64,000 bases of DNA from Isoptericola croceus (GCF_029382255.1 NZ_JARLLG010000001.1:992001-1056000); one strand, 5' to 3'. Positions 32,799 to 41,184 are shown, counted from the stretch's first letter. Translations and numbers: made by a program. The notes: generated by a model from the sequence alone, not told the origin.

Positions 32799-35700
32799 GT
32801 GTCCTTCGCCCCACCCCGACGACCGGACGGACCGCCAGCAGCGAGGCGTCGGAGCCCGCTGCTGATCACGGTCGTGATCCTGGCGGCCCTCGTCGCCGCC
32901 CTCATCTTCCTGGCCACGTTCTGGACCGAGGTCCTGTGGTTCACCCAGGTCGGCTACGCCAACGTCGTCTGGACGCAGTGGATCGCCCGAGCCGTGCTGT
33001 TCGTCGTCGCGTTCCTCCTCATGGGTGCCGCCGTGTACAGCTCGTTCGCGGTCGGCTACCGCTCGCGGCCGGTCTACGCGCCGTCGACCCCTGAGCAGGC
33101 GACCCTCGACCAGTACCGCGAGGCGGTCGAGCCGCTGCGCAAGATGGTGACGTACGCCGGGCCGCTCCTCATCGGGTTCTTCGCAGGCGTGGCCGCGTCC
33201 TCGCAGTGGCGCACCGTGATGCTGGCCCTCAACGGTCAGACCTTCGGGCAGTCCGACCCGGAGTTCGGCATCGACATCGGCTTCTACGTCTTCACCCTGC
33301 CGGTGGTGCGCTTCGTCGTCAGCTTCCTGATGGCGGTCGTGGTCATCTCTGCCATCGCCGCGGTGGTGACCCACTACCTCTACGGGGGGCTGCGCATCGG
33401 TGCGCTGCCGGCCGGGATGTCCCGGACGACGACGGCGGCCCGCATCCACCTCGCCGTGCTCGGCGCCGTGCTGATGCTGCTCATCGGCGCGAACTACTGG
33501 CTCGACCGCTACAGCATCCTGACGAACTCGAACGCCCGCTACGACGGTGCTTCCTACACGGACGTGCACGCCGTGATCCCCTCCAAGGAGATCCTGATGG
33601 GCGTGGCCGTGCTGGTCGCCGCGCTCTTCGTGGTCGCGGCGTTCCGCGACACGTGGCGGCTGCCGGCGATCGGTGTCGGGCTCATGGTCGTCTCCGCGAT
33701 CGCCATCGGCGGCATCTACCCGTCGATCGTCCAGCGGTTCCAGGTGGACCCGAACGCCCAGTCGCTCGAGGCGCCGTACATCCAGCGCAACATCGACGCC
33801 ACGCTCGAGGCGTTCGGCATCGACGGGATCGAGTCCGAGCAGTATGACGCCACGACGGAGGTCACGGCCGGCCAGCTGCGGGACGACGCCGAGACGACGG
33901 CGTCGGTCCGGCTGCTCGACCCCCAGGTCGTCAGCCCGTCGTTCCGCCAGCTCCAGCAGAACAAGCAGTTCTACAACTTCACGGACCACCTCTCGGTGGA
34001 CAGGTACGACATCGACGGGGAGTCGCGCGACACGGTGATCGCGGTGCGCGAGCTCAACCTGGACGGTCTCGCCGACCGCAACTGGACCAACGACCGCACC
34101 GTGTACACGCACGGCTTCGGCGTCGTCGCGGCCTACGGCAACCAGCCCGGTCCGGACGGCCAGCCCGCGTTCTTCGAGGGCGGCATCCCGACCCAGGGCG
34201 CGCTGACCGAGATGTTCTCGGACGGTTACGAGCCGCGGATCTACTTCAGCCCGGAGGCGCCGACGTACTCCATCGTCGGTGCGCCGGAAGGGACCGACGC
34301 GTGGGAGCTGGACTACCAGGCGGACGACGAGGGCGGCCGTCAGGTGCTGTACCAGTTCCCGACGGACGAGGTCTCGGCGGGCCCGGAGATCGGTACCTTC
34401 CTGGAGAAGCTGCTCTATGCCCTGAAGTTCGGCGACGAGCAGATCTTCTTCTCCGACCGTGTGACCGAGGAGTCGCAGATCCTCTACGACCGTGACCCGC
34501 AGGAGCGCGTGGCCAAGGTCGCGCCGTGGCTGACCCTCGACAACAAGGTGTACCCGGCCGTGGTGGACGGCCGGGTCAAGTGGATCGTCGACGCCTACAC
34601 GACCACCGACGCCTACCCGTACTCGACGGCGGCGCCGATGCAGGAGGCGACCACCGACTCGCTGACGCTCGCCGCGCAGGGTGTCCCGGTCGACCTGCCG
34701 CCGGAGGTCAACTACATCCGCAACTCGGTCAAGGCGACCGTCGACGCGTACGACGGCACCGTGACGCTCTACGCCTGGGACGAGGAGGACCCGCTGCTGC
34801 AGGCCTGGAGTCAGGTCTTCCCGGACTCGCTGCAGCCGATCTCGGAGATCTCCGGCGACCTCATGTCGCACGTGCGGTACCCGGAGGACTTCTTCAAGGT
34901 GCAGCGGACGCTCCTGGAGCGGTACCACGTCACCGACGCGGTGCAGCTGTTCTCCGGCTCGGACGAGTGGGTGACCCCGAACGACCCCGTCTCCACGTCC
35001 GAGCTGGCGGCGTCCAAGCAGCCCCCGTACTACCTGACGCTGCAGATGCCGGGTCAGGACGACTCGGCGTTCTCCCTGACGAGCACGTTCATCCCGGGCG
35101 GTCACACCGACCGGGAGATCCTGACGGGCTATCTGGCGGCCAACGCCGACGCCGGTTCGGCGGACGGCGAGGTCGCCGAGGGCTACGGCACGCTGCGGCT
35201 TCTCGAGCTGCCTCGTGACTCGACGGTCCCCGGTCCGGGTCAGGTGCAGAACAACTTCAACTCGAACCCGACCATCTCCGAACAGCTCAACATCCTGGGC
35301 CGCGGGGACTCCGTGGTGGTGCGCGGGAACCAGCTGACGCTGCCGGTGGGCGGTGGTCTGCTGTACGTGCAGCCGGTCTACATCCAGTCGGCGGAGGGCA
35401 CACAGTTCCCGCTGCTGCGGCGCGTGCTCGTGGCCTTCGGTGACCAGACGGGTTACGCGGAGACGCTGGACGACGCGCTCGACCAGGTGTTCGGCGGTGA
35501 CTCCGGTGCACAGGCCGGGGACGCCGACGAGGCGGAGACGGACGTGCCCACGGACGTCCCGACGGACGAGATCACGGACCCGGCGGCGGAGCCCACGGAC
35601 GAGCCGGAGGAGCCGGCAGAGCCCGCCGAGCCGGAGGAGCCGGCCGAGGAGCCGGCGGCGCCGTCCGGTGACGCCCAGGCCCGTCTGAACGCCGCGCTGG

Positions 35701-35837
35701 CGGACGCCAACGCCGCGCTGACGGACGGCCAGCAGGCACTGGAGAGCGGCGACTGGGCGGCCTACGGCGAGGCGCAGGAGCGCCTGCAGACGGCTCTCGA
35801 GGAGGCGCTCGCGGCCGAGGAGGAGCTCCAGGGCTGA
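32799..35837 (+). CDS. UPF0182-family membrane protein
   Basis: 1012 aa. Seven or so transmembrane helices lie in the first ~310 residues, and a large extracytoplasmic region follows with family segments such as PEFGIDIGFYVFTLPVVRF and NPNAQSLEAPYIQRNID-like VDPNAQSLEAPYIQRNID. A Glu/Pro/Ala/Asp-rich linker (about 905-955) precedes a C-terminal coiled helical segment with repeated Ala-Leu-Glu. This is the Rv3193c-type protein; function unknown. GTG start with GAGG about 10 nt upstream; the 144-bp gap before it shows no other gene. Confidence 0.88.
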   Translation: MSFAPPRRPDGPPAARRRSPLLITVVILAALVAALIFLATFWTEVLWFTQVGYANVVWTQWIARAVLFVVAFLLMGAAVYSSFAVGYRSRPVYAPSTPEQATLDQYREAVEPLRKMVTYAGPLLIGFFAGVAASSQWRTVMLALNGQTFGQSDPEFGIDIGFYVFTLPVVRFVVSFLMAVVVISAIAAVVTHYLYGGLRIGALPAGMSRTTTAARIHLAVLGAVLMLLIGANYWLDRYSILTNSNARYDGASYTDVHAVIPSKEILMGVAVLVAALFVVAAFRDTWRLPAIGVGLMVVSAIAIGGIYPSIVQRFQVDPNAQSLEAPYIQRNIDATLEAFGIDGIESEQYDATTEVTAGQLRDDAETTASVRLLDPQVVSPSFRQLQQNKQFYNFTDHLSVDRYDIDGESRDTVIAVRELNLDGLADRNWTNDRTVYTHGFGVVAAYGNQPGPDGQPAFFEGGIPTQGALTEMFSDGYEPRIYFSPEAPTYSIVGAPEGTDAWELDYQADDEGGRQVLYQFPTDEVSAGPEIGTFLEKLLYALKFGDEQIFFSDRVTEESQILYDRDPQERVAKVAPWLTLDNKVYPAVVDGRVKWIVDAYTTTDAYPYSTAAPMQEATTDSLTLAAQGVPVDLPPEVNYIRNSVKATVDAYDGTVTLYAWDEEDPLLQAWSQVFPDSLQPISEISGDLMSHVRYPEDFFKVQRTLLERYHVTDAVQLFSGSDEWVTPNDPVSTSELAASKQPPYYLTLQMPGQDDSAFSLTSTFIPGGHTDREILTGYLAANADAGSADGEVAEGYGTLRLLELPRDSTVPGPGQVQNNFNSNPTISEQLNILGRGDSVVVRGNQLTLPVGGGLLYVQPVYIQSAEGTQFPLLRRVLVAFGDQTGYAETLDDALDQVFGGDSGAQAGDADEAETDVPTDVPTDEITDPAAEPTDEPEEPAEPAEPEEPAEEPAAPSGDAQARLNAALADANAALTDGQQALESGDWAAYGEAQERLQTALEEALAAEEELQG

Positions 35838-35843
35838 CAAGGG

Positions 35844-35888
35844 CCGGGCGGATGGGGCGCGGTTGTGACCTGCGTCCCATCCGCCCGG
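35844..35888 (+). terminator. terminator of the UPF0182 gene
   Basis: 17-bp stem with one G-U pair (core CCGGGCGGATGGG) and an 11-nt loop, beginning 7 bp after the UPF0182 stop. No U-tract follows. Confidence 0.8.
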
Positions 35889-35936
35889 ATCGATTGGACT
35901 TCGACCGAATCGATGCCGTAACGTTCAGGACATCGA

Positions 35937-36013
35937 CGCGGGGTGGAGCAGTTCGGTAGCTCGCTGGGCTCATAACCCAGAGGTCGCAGGTTCAAATCCT
36001 GCCCCCGCTACCA
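35937..36013 (+). tRNA. initiator tRNA-fMet (CAU)
   Basis: 77 nt with encoded CCA. The anticodon loop is CTCATAA with CAT as anticodon. Initiator hallmarks: three consecutive G-C pairs at the base of the anticodon stem (GGG/CCC) and a mismatched first acceptor position (C1 opposite T72). The T-arm GCAGG-TTCAAAT-CCTGC pairs perfectly. A possible promoter is TTGGAC (35894) and TAACGT (35919). An IS481 element starts 2 bp after the CCA, but the tRNA is complete. Confidence 0.95.
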
Positions 36014-36014
36014 A
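35999..36014. repeat. 16-bp target-site duplication, left copy
   Basis: CTGCCCCCGCTACCAA; forms the end of the T-arm and acceptor stem of tRNA-fMet plus CCA and one base. Confidence 0.92.
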
Positions 36015-36074
36015 TGTGATGTCTCAGGACATCGGAATGGCCTGAACCTACGGATCGTAGGTTCAGGCCATTCG

Positions 36075-37280
36075 TCATTTCCGGGCAGGTCCGGGTGGTC
36101 TGCCGGTGGGCTGGTAGACGACGTTGGGGTTGAGGGTGAGCTCGCGCAGGATCTCTCCGGTGGCGGCGTTGATGATGCGGATGTCGAGGTCTTGGATGAG
36201 GGCCAGGACGTAGGTTCGGGCGTAGGTCTTGCCGATGCCGATCTTGTAGAGGGTGCCGCCGTGGCGCAGGGTGATGGTGCCGGCGGTGGAGACCCGGTCG
36301 TGGCGGACGCGGTCGTGGGTGTCGCGGGAGCGGTCGGCGCTCGGGAAGGCTTTCGGGCGTGCCTGGTAGGCCGTGGCCGGGGTCGCGCGGTGGGGTAGCG
36401 CGCGGTGCGGGCGACGGTGGTTGTAGTAGTCGATGAACGCCTCGAGGAGGGCGTGCAGCTCGCTGACGGTGGTCGGCTGGACCCGTTGGGCGGTCAACCA
36501 TTTCTTCATGGTCTGCTGGAAGCGTTCGACCTTGCCCTGGGTGGTCGGGCTGGAGGGTTTGCCGTTCTTCTGCACGATGTTCAGCCGGCGCAGTTCTTTT
36601 TCCAGGGCGGTGCGTCCGCCCCGGTACTTGTGACTGCTCAGGCGCACGGTGTAGACCAGCCCGTTGTCTGTCAGGGTTCTGGCGGGGTATCCGTGCAGGT
36701 CACCGGCTTGGCGGAAGGTGCTCAGGACGATCTGGGCGGTGATCGCCCGGTGGGCGGAGGCGTGGACGACGTAGCGGGAGTGGTCGTCCAGCCAGGTGAT
36801 GATCTCGGCGTCGCGTCCGGGGCGGCCGTCGGGGGTGGTCAGGCGGTAGTGGGTGAAGTCCGACTGCCAGGTCTCGTTGGGTTGTTCGGCGGCGAAGCGG
36901 ATGTAGGAACTGCGGGGCCGCTTCCTCGGTTCCGGGTTCACCGTCCCGTGGCGGGACAGGATCCGGTGGATCGTGGCCTTGGACAGCCTGGTGGCGTGAT
37001 GGTGTTCCAGGTGCCAGGCGATGGTGTCGGCGCCGGCGTCCAAGCCGGCGTCGGACAGTTCCTTGCGCAGGGCCAGGACATGCTCGACGACGGTGTCGGG
37101 CGTGGCCTGCGGGCGAGTCTTCGGGGCGCGTGAACGTGGCTCGAACACGGCTTCGCCCTCGAGCTTGTGGCGGGCCATGAGCTTGGAGATCCAGCCCTGA
37201 GACACGCCGTAGGTGCGGGCGGCCTCGGACTGGGACTGGCCGGCGAGAACGGCGGTGATGACCAGACGGCGCTTCGACAT
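36075..37280 (-). CDS. IS481-family DDE transposase
   Basis: 401 aa. N-terminal helix-turn-helix (QSQSEAARTYGVSQGWISKL), then the DDE integrase core with Asp in WQSDFTHYRL, Asp in TLTDNGLVYT and Glu in GKVERFQQTMKKWL, and the typical YYNHRRPHRALPHRATP. A C-terminal domain of ~80 residues follows. All catalytic residues are present, so the element may be active. Start MSKRRLVITAVLAGQ at 37280; the frame to 37370 runs through the terminal repeats and is not used. Confidence 0.93.
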   Translation of the reverse strand: MSKRRLVITAVLAGQSQSEAARTYGVSQGWISKLMARHKLEGEAVFEPRSRAPKTRPQATPDTVVEHVLALRKELSDAGLDAGADTIAWHLEHHHATRLSKATIHRILSRHGTVNPEPRKRPRSSYIRFAAEQPNETWQSDFTHYRLTTPDGRPGRDAEIITWLDDHSRYVVHASAHRAITAQIVLSTFRQAGDLHGYPARTLTDNGLVYTVRLSSHKYRGGRTALEKELRRLNIVQKNGKPSSPTTQGKVERFQQTMKKWLTAQRVQPTTVSELHALLEAFIDYYNHRRPHRALPHRATPATAYQARPKAFPSADRSRDTHDRVRHDRVSTAGTITLRHGGTLYKIGIGKTYARTYVLALIQDLDIRIINAATGEILRELTLNPNVVYQPTGRPPGPARK

Positions 37281-37324
37281 GGCGGAGCATCCACCACGAC
37301 CCGATCTCCGGCCGAGCAGCCATG

Positions 37325-37389
37325 CCGATGTCCCGAGACACGGGTATTCCGATGTCCCGAGACACCTCATTCCGATGTCCTGAGACTGG
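37325..37389. repeat. three iterated subterminal sites at IS481 right end
   Basis: CCGATGTCCCGAGACAC occurs at 37325-37341 and 37349-37365, and a variant CCGATGTCCTGAGACTGG at 37372-37389 forms part of the terminal repeat. Spacings are 24 and about 23 bp. The left end has only one such site (36018-36035). They are probable transposase-binding sites and overlap the transposase promoter region. Confidence 0.85.
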
Positions 37390-37392
37390 ACA

Positions 37393-37408
37393 CTGCCCCC
37401 GCTACCAA
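37393..37408. repeat. 16-bp target-site duplication, right copy
   Basis: CTGCCCCCGCTACCAA, identical to 35999-36014; a remnant of the original tRNA 3' end. Confidence 0.92.
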
Positions 37409-37411
37409 CAG

Positions 37412-37455
37412 AGGGCCCCTCGCCTGGTTATCCACCAGGTGAGGGGCCCTTTTTC
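37412..37455 (+). terminator. Rho-independent terminator, originally of tRNA-fMet
   Basis: 16-bp stem with one G-U pair (AGGGCCCCTCGCCTGG and complement), loop TTATCCA, followed by TTTTTC. It lies directly after the right target duplication, so before the insertion it was about 5 bp after the tRNA. The 260 bp that follow, up to 37715, show no gene or signal I can support. Confidence 0.93.
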
Positions 37456-37715
37456 TTGGTCTCATCCTCGCGGTGCGGCGTCGTGGAGCCCCGGAAGCGA
37501 CGAGCCACCCGCCGCCGAGCCGATGATGATGTTGCTGCTGCGAGCGGCTCATCGACGGCCGCCCGGCGCCCGGGCAGCGCTGCAGAGGCGGGTGGAACAC
37601 GCCCGGCCTCGACGAGCGCACACCTCGCCCGACACCGAGCGCACCCCTCGGCCGGCGTCGGCCGTGCTGCGTCCGTCCCCGGCGCGGTGACGTCGAAGGC
37701 CGCTCGGTGTTCCGG

Positions 37716-38585
37716 TCAGCGGGTGAGTGCTGACGCGAGGAAGTTGCGGATGTGCGTGGCGGTCTCGTCGAGGTGGGACTCGAGGAGAAAGTGCCCTCCG
37801 TCCAGCAGGGCGATCCGGGCGTCGGGGAGATCCCGGGCGAACGCCTCCGCACCGGCGGGGCCGAAGATCTCGTCGTGCCGCCCCCAGACGGCCAGCAGCG
37901 GCACCTGGGACGACCGGAAGTACTCGTGCACCGCGGGGTACAACGGGCGGTTGCTGGAGTAGTCCTGGAACAGCCGGAGCTGCACCAGGTCGTTGCCCGG
38001 GCGCGAGACGAGGGCGAGGTCGTGCTCCCAGGTCTCCGGGTCCACGAGGGTGGGGTCCGGCACGCCGTGCAGGTACTGCCACCGGATCGCCTCGCGGGTG
38101 AGCGCGAAGCGGATGGCGGACTCGGTGTGCTCGTTCTGGTCCTCGCCCCAGGCCCAGACGTCCTTCCAGAAGTCCTCGACGAACCCGTCCTCGTACGCGT
38201 TGCCGTTCTGGCTGATGATCGCGGTGATCGCGGACGGGTTCTCCAGTGCGAGGCGCCAGCCGATCGGCGCGCCGTAGTCCTGGACGTAGATGGCGTAGCG
38301 GGTGAGCCCCAGCTGGGACAGCAGCGTGGACGTGATGCGCGCGAGCGCATCGAAGCTGTAGTCGAACTCGTCCACCCCGGGTGCGTCGGACAGCCCGAAC
38401 CCCAGGTGGTCGGGCGCCACCACGTGGTACTCCTCGGCGAGCTGCGGGATCAGCGTGCGGAACATGTGCGAGCTGGTCGGGTAGCCGTGCAGCAGCACGA
38501 CTGTCGGGGCGTCGACGGGTCCGGCCTCGCGGTAGAAGATCGTGCGTCCCTCGACGTCGGCGAACCGGTGATGGATGGCAACCAT
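37716..38585 (-). CDS. alpha/beta hydrolase, haloalkane dehalogenase / epoxide hydrolase-like
   Basis: 289 aa. HGYPTSSHMFRTLIPQLA supplies the HGxP oxyanion motif, the nucleophile is Asp in YVQDYGAPIGWR near 103, the acid is Asp in WGRHDEIF, and the His is in LDGGHFLLE. An Asp nucleophile places it with the haloalkane dehalogenase/epoxide hydrolase branch, not esterases. Substrate unknown. The start at ATG 38585 is preceded by GAGAGGG. It is divergent from a CGNR regulator, with paired GGTTAG/CTAACC sites in the shared promoter region, so it is probably repressed by that protein. Confidence 0.82.
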   Translation of the reverse strand: MVAIHHRFADVEGRTIFYREAGPVDAPTVVLLHGYPTSSHMFRTLIPQLAEEYHVVAPDHLGFGLSDAPGVDEFDYSFDALARITSTLLSQLGLTRYAIYVQDYGAPIGWRLALENPSAITAIISQNGNAYEDGFVEDFWKDVWAWGEDQNEHTESAIRFALTREAIRWQYLHGVPDPTLVDPETWEHDLALVSRPGNDLVQLRLFQDYSSNRPLYPAVHEYFRSSQVPLLAVWGRHDEIFGPAGAEAFARDLPDARIALLDGGHFLLESHLDETATHIRNFLASALTR

Positions 38586-38588
38586 GGG

Positions 38589-38666
38589 GCTAACCCTCTC
38601 AATCGGTAGTAGGTGGTTAGTACAGCATGCCGATGCTAACCTGTCAATACCGACGGAGGAGGTTAG
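38589..38666. promoter_or_regulatory. two identical inverted-repeat operators between hydrolase and CGNR regulator
   Basis: CTAACC (38590-38595) and GGTTAG (38615-38620) form one pair; CTAACC (38636-38641) and GGTTAG (38661-38666) form another. Both pairs have exactly 19 bp between arms. They cover the region just before the hydrolase start and the Shine-Dalgarno of the regulator, fitting repression of both genes and autoregulation. Confidence 0.75.
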
Positions 38667-38668
38667 AG

Positions 38669-39184
38669 ATGAACGTGGTGACGCGGGAGGACGAGGGCCT
38701 GCTGCTGGATCTGCTCAACACGACGCCCGTCGTCGACGGCGAGCGGACCGATGAGCTCGCCGAGCCTGACGCCGGCCACGAGTGGGCGGCGGAGCATGGC
38801 GGTGCCGGCAGCCCTCGGGAGGTCGCGACCCTGCGCCGCGTCCGTGCCGCGATCCAGGACGTCGTCCGCGGAGCCGCTGACGCGCAGACGCTCGAGGCGC
38901 ACGTCGAACGGATCGAGCTGCGGCCGCGGCTGCGCGACGGCGCCCTCGGCTGGGAGCTGAGGACGCCCGCCGACGAGGCGCTCGCAGCCCGAGCGCTACT
39001 GGCGTGGGCGGTCCTCGACGAGCGCGCGCCCGGCCGCCTCCGGCCGTGCGCGAACCCCGACTGCCACCGCTATCTGCACGACCGCAGCAACGCGAACACC
39101 GCCCGTTGGTGCTCGATGGCCCTCTGCGGCAACCGGTTCAAGGCCCGTCGGCACTACCAGCGCACACGCAAGGCCGCGGACTGA
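38669..39184 (+). CDS. CGNR zinc-finger / ABATE-domain transcriptional regulator
   Basis: 171 aa. The N-terminal ABATE-like stress-sensing domain includes LLLDLLNTTPVVDGERTDEL. The C-terminal zinc finger (about 128-165) has CANPDCHRYLHD and WCSMALCGNRFKARRHYQR, including the name-giving CGNR. The GGAGGAGG Shine-Dalgarno, eight nt before ATG 38669, decides the start over a longer frame from 38627. It presumably controls the adjacent hydrolase through the repeat array. Confidence 0.85.
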   Translation: MNVVTREDEGLLLDLLNTTPVVDGERTDELAEPDAGHEWAAEHGGAGSPREVATLRRVRAAIQDVVRGAADAQTLEAHVERIELRPRLRDGALGWELRTPADEALAARALLAWAVLDERAPGRLRPCANPDCHRYLHDRSNANTARWCSMALCGNRFKARRHYQRTRKAAD

Positions 39185-39317
39185 CGAACGTCGCGGGCAG
39201 GCGGACGCTTCCGGCGCCCGGCTGTTCGAGATGCGACGATCTCCGGTACGAGGCGACGATGGCGACGAGGCGGCCGTCGTCCGACGATCGCCCGTCGACG
39301 CGAAGGGAGTCACCCCG

Positions 39318-39587
39318 ATGCCGCAACGAGATCCTGGCCCCAGCGTCAAGGACGAGGAGCTGTACGAGAAGCTCCGCGACGAGGGCAACAGCAAGGAGAA
39401 GTCGGCCCGGATCGCGAACGCGGCGGCGAACCGTGGCCGTCGCTCGGTGGGCGCGAAGGGCGGCCGGTCCGGGTCCTACGAGGACTGGACGGTCGACGAC
39501 CTGCGGGAGCGCGCCGCCGAGGTCGGGGTCGAGGGCCGTTCGACCATGCGCAAGGAGGAGCTGATCGACGCCCTCCGCTCGCACTGA
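39318..39587 (+). CDS. small Rho-N/SAP-like domain protein
   Basis: 89 aa. Residues 1-40 are charged (DEELYEKLRDEGNSKEKSAR), then a basic GRRSVGAKGGRSGSYE linker and a C-terminal helix-extended-helix WTVDDLRERAAEVGVEGR with MRKEELIDALR, as in Rho N-terminal or SAP modules that bind nucleic acid. Annotated elsewhere as DUF7218 or Rho termination factor-like. AAGGGAG 9 nt before ATG 39318. Function unknown; small proteins of this kind are often stress-induced. Confidence 0.75.
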   Translation: MPQRDPGPSVKDEELYEKLRDEGNSKEKSARIANAAANRGRRSVGAKGGRSGSYEDWTVDDLRERAAEVGVEGRSTMRKEELIDALRSH

Positions 39588-39674
39588 GTAGCCGCGCGCC
39601 CGTCGCGAGTGCGCCACGTCGGGGGCACCATGGGAGGACGACCTCGACTCGACGGCGAGACGGAGGAGAACATC

Positions 39675-40181
39675 ATGAAGGCCTCGGTGGGAGACAGGAT
39701 CGTGACGGCGTCCGGTGTGGTGGGCGGCGCGGTGCGCGACGGGACGGTCGTGGCGTGCGAGCACGAGGACGGATCACCGCCGTACCGCGTGCGCTGGGCC
39801 GACACGGGCGAGGAGTCCCTGGTCTTTCCCGGTCCGGACTCGATGGTCCAGCCCGCGCAGGGCGACGCTGACGACCGGAGCGAGGGTGAGCGGAACTCGG
39901 CCCGGTCCGTCACGTGGCAGGTTCAGCTCTCGCTCGTGGAGGCGGCCGGCAGCACGACGGCTGAGGCCGTCCTCCTGGCCGGCCCCGCGGAGCACGACGA
40001 CATCGGGCGCCTGCGGTCCGTGGGTCACGCCCGCAAGGACCCGGACGACGCGGAGGTGCCGGTCATCGGCGACGAGGTGGCGGCCGGGCGTGCGCTGCGA
40101 CGTCTGGCGGACATGCTGCTCGGGCAGGCGGAGGACGACATCACGGCGGCGACGGGCACCCCGGCCCACGTGCACCCCTGA
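39675..40181 (+). CDS. DUF1918-DUF1876 fusion protein
   Basis: 168 aa: an N-terminal DUF1918 SH3-like domain (VGDRIVTASGVVGGAVRDG, YRVRWADTGEESLVFPGPD) joined by a ~15-residue acidic linker to a C-terminal DUF1876 dsRBD-like domain (VTWQVQLSLVEAAGSTTAEA, then GRALRRLADMLL). In mycobacteria the two domains usually occur in separate hypoxia- or stress-induced proteins; here they are fused. GGAGGAGAA upstream decides the start. Function unknown. Confidence 0.82.
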   Translation: MKASVGDRIVTASGVVGGAVRDGTVVACEHEDGSPPYRVRWADTGEESLVFPGPDSMVQPAQGDADDRSEGERNSARSVTWQVQLSLVEAAGSTTAEAVLLAGPAEHDDIGRLRSVGHARKDPDDAEVPVIGDEVAAGRALRRLADMLLGQAEDDITAATGTPAHVHP

Positions 40182-40307
40182 TGCCGCGCCCGCTCGACCG
40201 GGGCGGCACCGCTGCGGTGTGACCGGCGGCATAGAGCCGGACCACCGCACCGTCGTCGACAGGTCCTAGGCTCGACATGTCCTGTTGTCGCGTCGGAAGG
40301 CACCACC

Positions 40308-41180
40308 GTGCGTACGTCCCGTCCCGTTCTCACCGCCGCTCTGGCGTCCCTCGCAGTCGTCGCTCTGGCCGCGTGCGGCGCCGACGACGCCCCGACGGAT
40401 GACGCCACCGAGCCGGCCGACGGCGCCACCTCGGCCACGCAGTGCGCGCCGGGCGAGCTGCCGACGCTCACGGAAGGCACGCTGACCGTCGGGGCGTCCG
40501 AGCCCTTCGAGCCCTGGTACGTGGGCGAGCCCACCAGCGGAGAGGGATTCGAGTCCGCCCTGGTGTACGAGGTCGCCGAGCGTCTGGGCTACGCCGCCGA
40601 CGACGTCGAGTGGACGTCGGTGACCTTCGAGCAGATCGTCTCCCCGGCGATCAAGCCGTTCGACCTGGCCGCCTACCAGACGACGATCACCGACGAGCGG
40701 GCCGCGGCGGTGGACTTCTCCAGCCCGTACCTCACCAGCCGCCAGGGCGTGATCGTGGCCGACGACGGCGACTTCGCCGACGCGGCGAGCCTGGCCGACC
40801 TGACCGGTGCCAAGGTGGGCGTTACCGCGTCCCAGACCTCCCTCGACGCGGCGGAGCAGGCATGGGGCGAGGACGTCGAGATCGTGCCGTTCAGCGGCGC
40901 CGGCGACGGGATGACGGCGCTCACCTCGGGAACCGTCGACGCGATGGTCATGGACGTCGACCAGGGTGTCGCCGCCTCGACGGTGTACTTCCCGGACACC
41001 ACCGTCATCGGCACGCTGCCCGACGCCGGTGAGCCCGAGCAGCTCGGACTGGTCCTCGACAAGGACTCGGAGCTCACCGACTGCGTCTCCGCCGCGATCG
41101 ACGAGATGTCCGCCGACGGCACGCTCGACGAGCTGCGCACCACCTGGCTCGCCTCCGACGACATCGAGCAGCTCTCCTGA
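40308..41180 (+). CDS. ABC transporter substrate-binding lipoprotein, polar amino-acid type
   Basis: 290 aa. Lipoprotein signal peptide with lipobox VALAAC and the lipid-modified Cys at 23, then an acidic linker and a family-3 solute-binding domain (LTVGASEPFEPWYVGEP, FDLAAYQTTITDERAAAVDF, VGVTASQTSLDAAEQAW). It captures an amino acid outside the membrane; the ligand cannot be assigned. First gene of a three-gene operon with permease (4 bp after the stop) and ATPase. GTG start with GGAAGG upstream. Confidence 0.88.
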   Translation: MRTSRPVLTAALASLAVVALAACGADDAPTDDATEPADGATSATQCAPGELPTLTEGTLTVGASEPFEPWYVGEPTSGEGFESALVYEVAERLGYAADDVEWTSVTFEQIVSPAIKPFDLAAYQTTITDERAAAVDFSSPYLTSRQGVIVADDGDFADAASLADLTGAKVGVTASQTSLDAAEQAWGEDVEIVPFSGAGDGMTALTSGTVDAMVMDVDQGVAASTVYFPDTTVIGTLPDAGEPEQLGLVLDKDSELTDCVSAAIDEMSADGTLDELRTTWLASDDIEQLS

Positions 41181-41184
41181 CCCC

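Larger units (their letters stand above)
36015..37392 (-). mobile_element. IS481-family insertion sequence, 1378 bp, intact
   Basis: Bounded by 24-bp terminal inverted repeats starting TGT (36015-36038; 37369-37392), 21 of 24 positions matching, and flanked by a 16-bp duplication CTGCCCCCGCTACCAA (35999-36014 and 37393-37408) that covers the tRNA-fMet 3' end. One full transposase gene is inside. As both ends, the duplication and the ORF are intact, insertion is probably recent. Confidence 0.93.

Noticed and set aside
31986-35840. 1284-codon open frame on the minus strand opposite UPF0182
   Set aside because: Shadow of high G+C coding: it mirrors the codon pattern of the UPF0182 gene, its protein is Arg/Val/Asp-rich without domains, and the plus-strand gene has clear family motifs and a terminator.
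35999-37408. Tyrosine-integrase att sites at the tRNA
   Set aside because: The flanking 16-bp repeat at a tRNA 3' end looks like attL/attR, but the interval has only an IS481 transposase with terminal inverted repeats and no integrase, so it is a target-site duplication.
37322-37690. Open frame across the IS right end and the gap before the hydrolase gene
   Set aside because: Spans the IS terminal repeats, the target duplication and a strong terminator; no domain or ribosome site.
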